Of a stretch of 64,000 bases of DNA, positions 63,077-64,000 are shown piece after piece (within the stretch, counting starts at the first letter, position 1; every line of letters begins with the position of its first letter). Source of the DNA: Bernardetiaceae bacterium. GTDB lineage: Bacteria > Bacteroidota > Bacteroidia > Cytophagales > Thermoflexibacteraceae. The stretch covers positions 186,001 through 250,000 of the forward strand of contig JANWVT010000003.1 of the NCBI GenBank assembly GCA_025056255.1, written 5' to 3'. The translations under genes were made by a program, and so were the position numbers. Under the pieces are notes generated by a model that saw only the letters and a list, made by a program, of their open reading frames with translations, did no database searches and was not told the origin of the DNA.

Positions 63077-64000
63077 ATGTACCTTACATTCGACCGCAAA
63101 CACTACAGCGCCGATACGCTAATTCATTTATACACCAATTTGGTAAAACCTCGCATGATTGAAGAGAAAATGCTGGTACTGCTGCGGCAGGGAAAAATTA
63201 GCAAGTGGTTTTCGGGTATCGGTCAGGAAGCCATTTCAGTAGGTGCTGTTTGTGCAATGGCGCCCGATGAGTACATTCTCCCGATGCACCGCAATTTAGG
63301 TATTTTTACAGGGCGCGGCGTAGATTTGGCGCAGCTATTCGCACAATTTCAGGGCAAAAAGTCAGGTTTTACCAAAGGACGCGACCGCTCTTTTCACTTT
63401 GGTAGCAAGCCGCACCACATTGTCGGCATGATTTCGCATTTAGGTCCTCAACTGGCAATTGCCGACGGCATTGCATTGGCAGACGTGCTACAAAAAAACA
63501 AGAAAGCTACACTTGTTTTCACTGGCGACGGCGCCACCTCCGAAGGTGATTTCCACGAAGGCGTCAATGTGGCTGCTGTGTGGGACTTGCCTGTCATTTT
63601 TGTCATCGAAAACAATGGCTATGGGCTTTCTACCCCCAGTAGCGAACAGTTTCGCTGCAAGCAATTCATCGACAAATGCATTGGCTACGGCATAGAGGGC
63701 GTTAAAGTAGATGGCAACAACGTATTGGAAGTGTACGATGCTGTTATCCGAATTTTGGAAGACATCCGCCAAAATCCACGTCCTTTTTTATTAGAAGCCA
63801 TTACCTTCCGCATGCGTGGACACGAGGAAGCCTCTGGCACCAAATACGTTCCGCAAGAGCTGTTTGAAGAATGGGGTAAAAAAGACCCTGTAACTAACTA
63901 CGAAGCCTATTTGCTTTCCGAGGGCGTGCTGTCGCAAGCAGATGTAGCTGCCATTCGCGCCGAAATTCGGGAAGAAATCGAGCGCGGCATTGCCATCGCT
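63077..64000 (+). CDS. 2-oxoacid dehydrogenase E1 component, alpha part (runs off window)
   Basis: 308 codons visible from ATG 63077, no stop before the window ends. It decarboxylates a 2-oxoacid with thiamine diphosphate and passes the acyl group to E2 lipoyl. Seen: SGIGQEAISVG, LPMHRNLG, the substrate/phosphorylation-loop-like GRDRSFHFGS, and the ThDP/Mg motif GDGATSEGDFHEG ... ENNGYGLS. Later RMRGHEE. Most like the branched-chain (2-oxoisovalerate) type; in Bacteroidota such genes are often fused to E1 beta in one chain of about 660 residues, which cannot be checked here. Confidence 0.92.
   Translation, partial: MYLTFDRKHYSADTLIHLYTNLVKPRMIEEKMLVLLRQGKISKWFSGIGQEAISVGAVCAMAPDEYILPMHRNLGIFTGRGVDLAQLFAQFQGKKSGFTKGRDRSFHFGSKPHHIVGMISHLGPQLAIADGIALADVLQKNKKATLVFTGDGATSEGDFHEGVNVAAVWDLPVIFVIENNGYGLSTPSSEQFRCKQFIDKCIGYGIEGVKVDGNNVLEVYDAVIRILEDIRQNPRPFLLEAITFRMRGHEEASGTKYVPQELFEEWGKKDPVTNYEAYLLSEGVLSQADVAAIRAEIREEIERGIAIA

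Overview
The window looks like chromosomal DNA of a member of the Bacteroidota, most likely a Cytophagales-type aerobe. The evidence is an Oar-like TonB receptor, a SusC/SusD pair, a secreted protease with a type IX secretion sorting tail, a giant lamin-tail/Ig-like surface protein, DUF2911 and DUF5916 proteins, a BatC-like TPR protein, and repeated matches to the Bacteroidota -7 promoter box TAnnTTTG. Genus and species cannot be read from the sequence.

Layout. 0-6.4 kb: partial AcuC-type deacetylase, TPR protein, Crp/Fnr regulator behind a tandem universal stress protein, Tat-exported Gfo/Idh oxidoreductase, KdsB, and tryptophan 2,3-dioxygenase. 6.5-16.6 kb: DUF5916 outer-membrane protein, M61 peptidase coupled to a small unknown protein, alanine dehydrogenase, glycosyltransferase, a minus-strand operon (lipoprotein, HIT, NadR-like kinase), Xaa-Pro aminopeptidase and DUF2911. 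16.6-26.0 kb: multi-PAS signalling protein without a kinase catalytic domain, Oar-like receptor, SpoIIAA-like protein, arginine deiminase and, divergently, glutamate dehydrogenase.

26.1-43.0 kb is a block of higher G+C: a two-component system translationally coupled to itself and followed by a TolC/adaptor/CzcA heavy-metal efflux operon, then a 7.6-kb gene for a ~2,530-residue repeat protein on the other strand, then an AAA/PD-(D/E)XK protein. G+C drops again at the MFS transporter (43.0-44.2 kb). 44.8-52.8 kb is core: RelA/SpoT, tRNA-Leu(UAG), trigger factor, a BioF-like PLP enzyme, and a short iron-sulfur operon (SufS, SufE, DUF59 protein, bacilliredoxin). 53-62.6 kb: type IX-secreted S8 protease divergent from a SusC/SusD pair. 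The window ends inside a 2-oxoacid dehydrogenase E1 alpha gene.

Together the genes suggest an organism living on protein and amino acids: secreted protease, M61 and Xaa-Pro peptidases, SusCD and Oar receptors, then Ald, Gdh, arginine deiminase, tryptophan dioxygenase and an E1 alpha for breakdown. I found no CRISPR array, insertion sequence, prophage or recognisable defence island. The least ordinary items are the tandem 800-bp architecture of the giant surface protein, a near-ideal Fnr-type operator in front of usp-crp, the convergent glycosyltransferase/NadR overlap built on a 13-bp direct repeat, and a dispersed family of AAACCTGTCGGGTTT hairpins.
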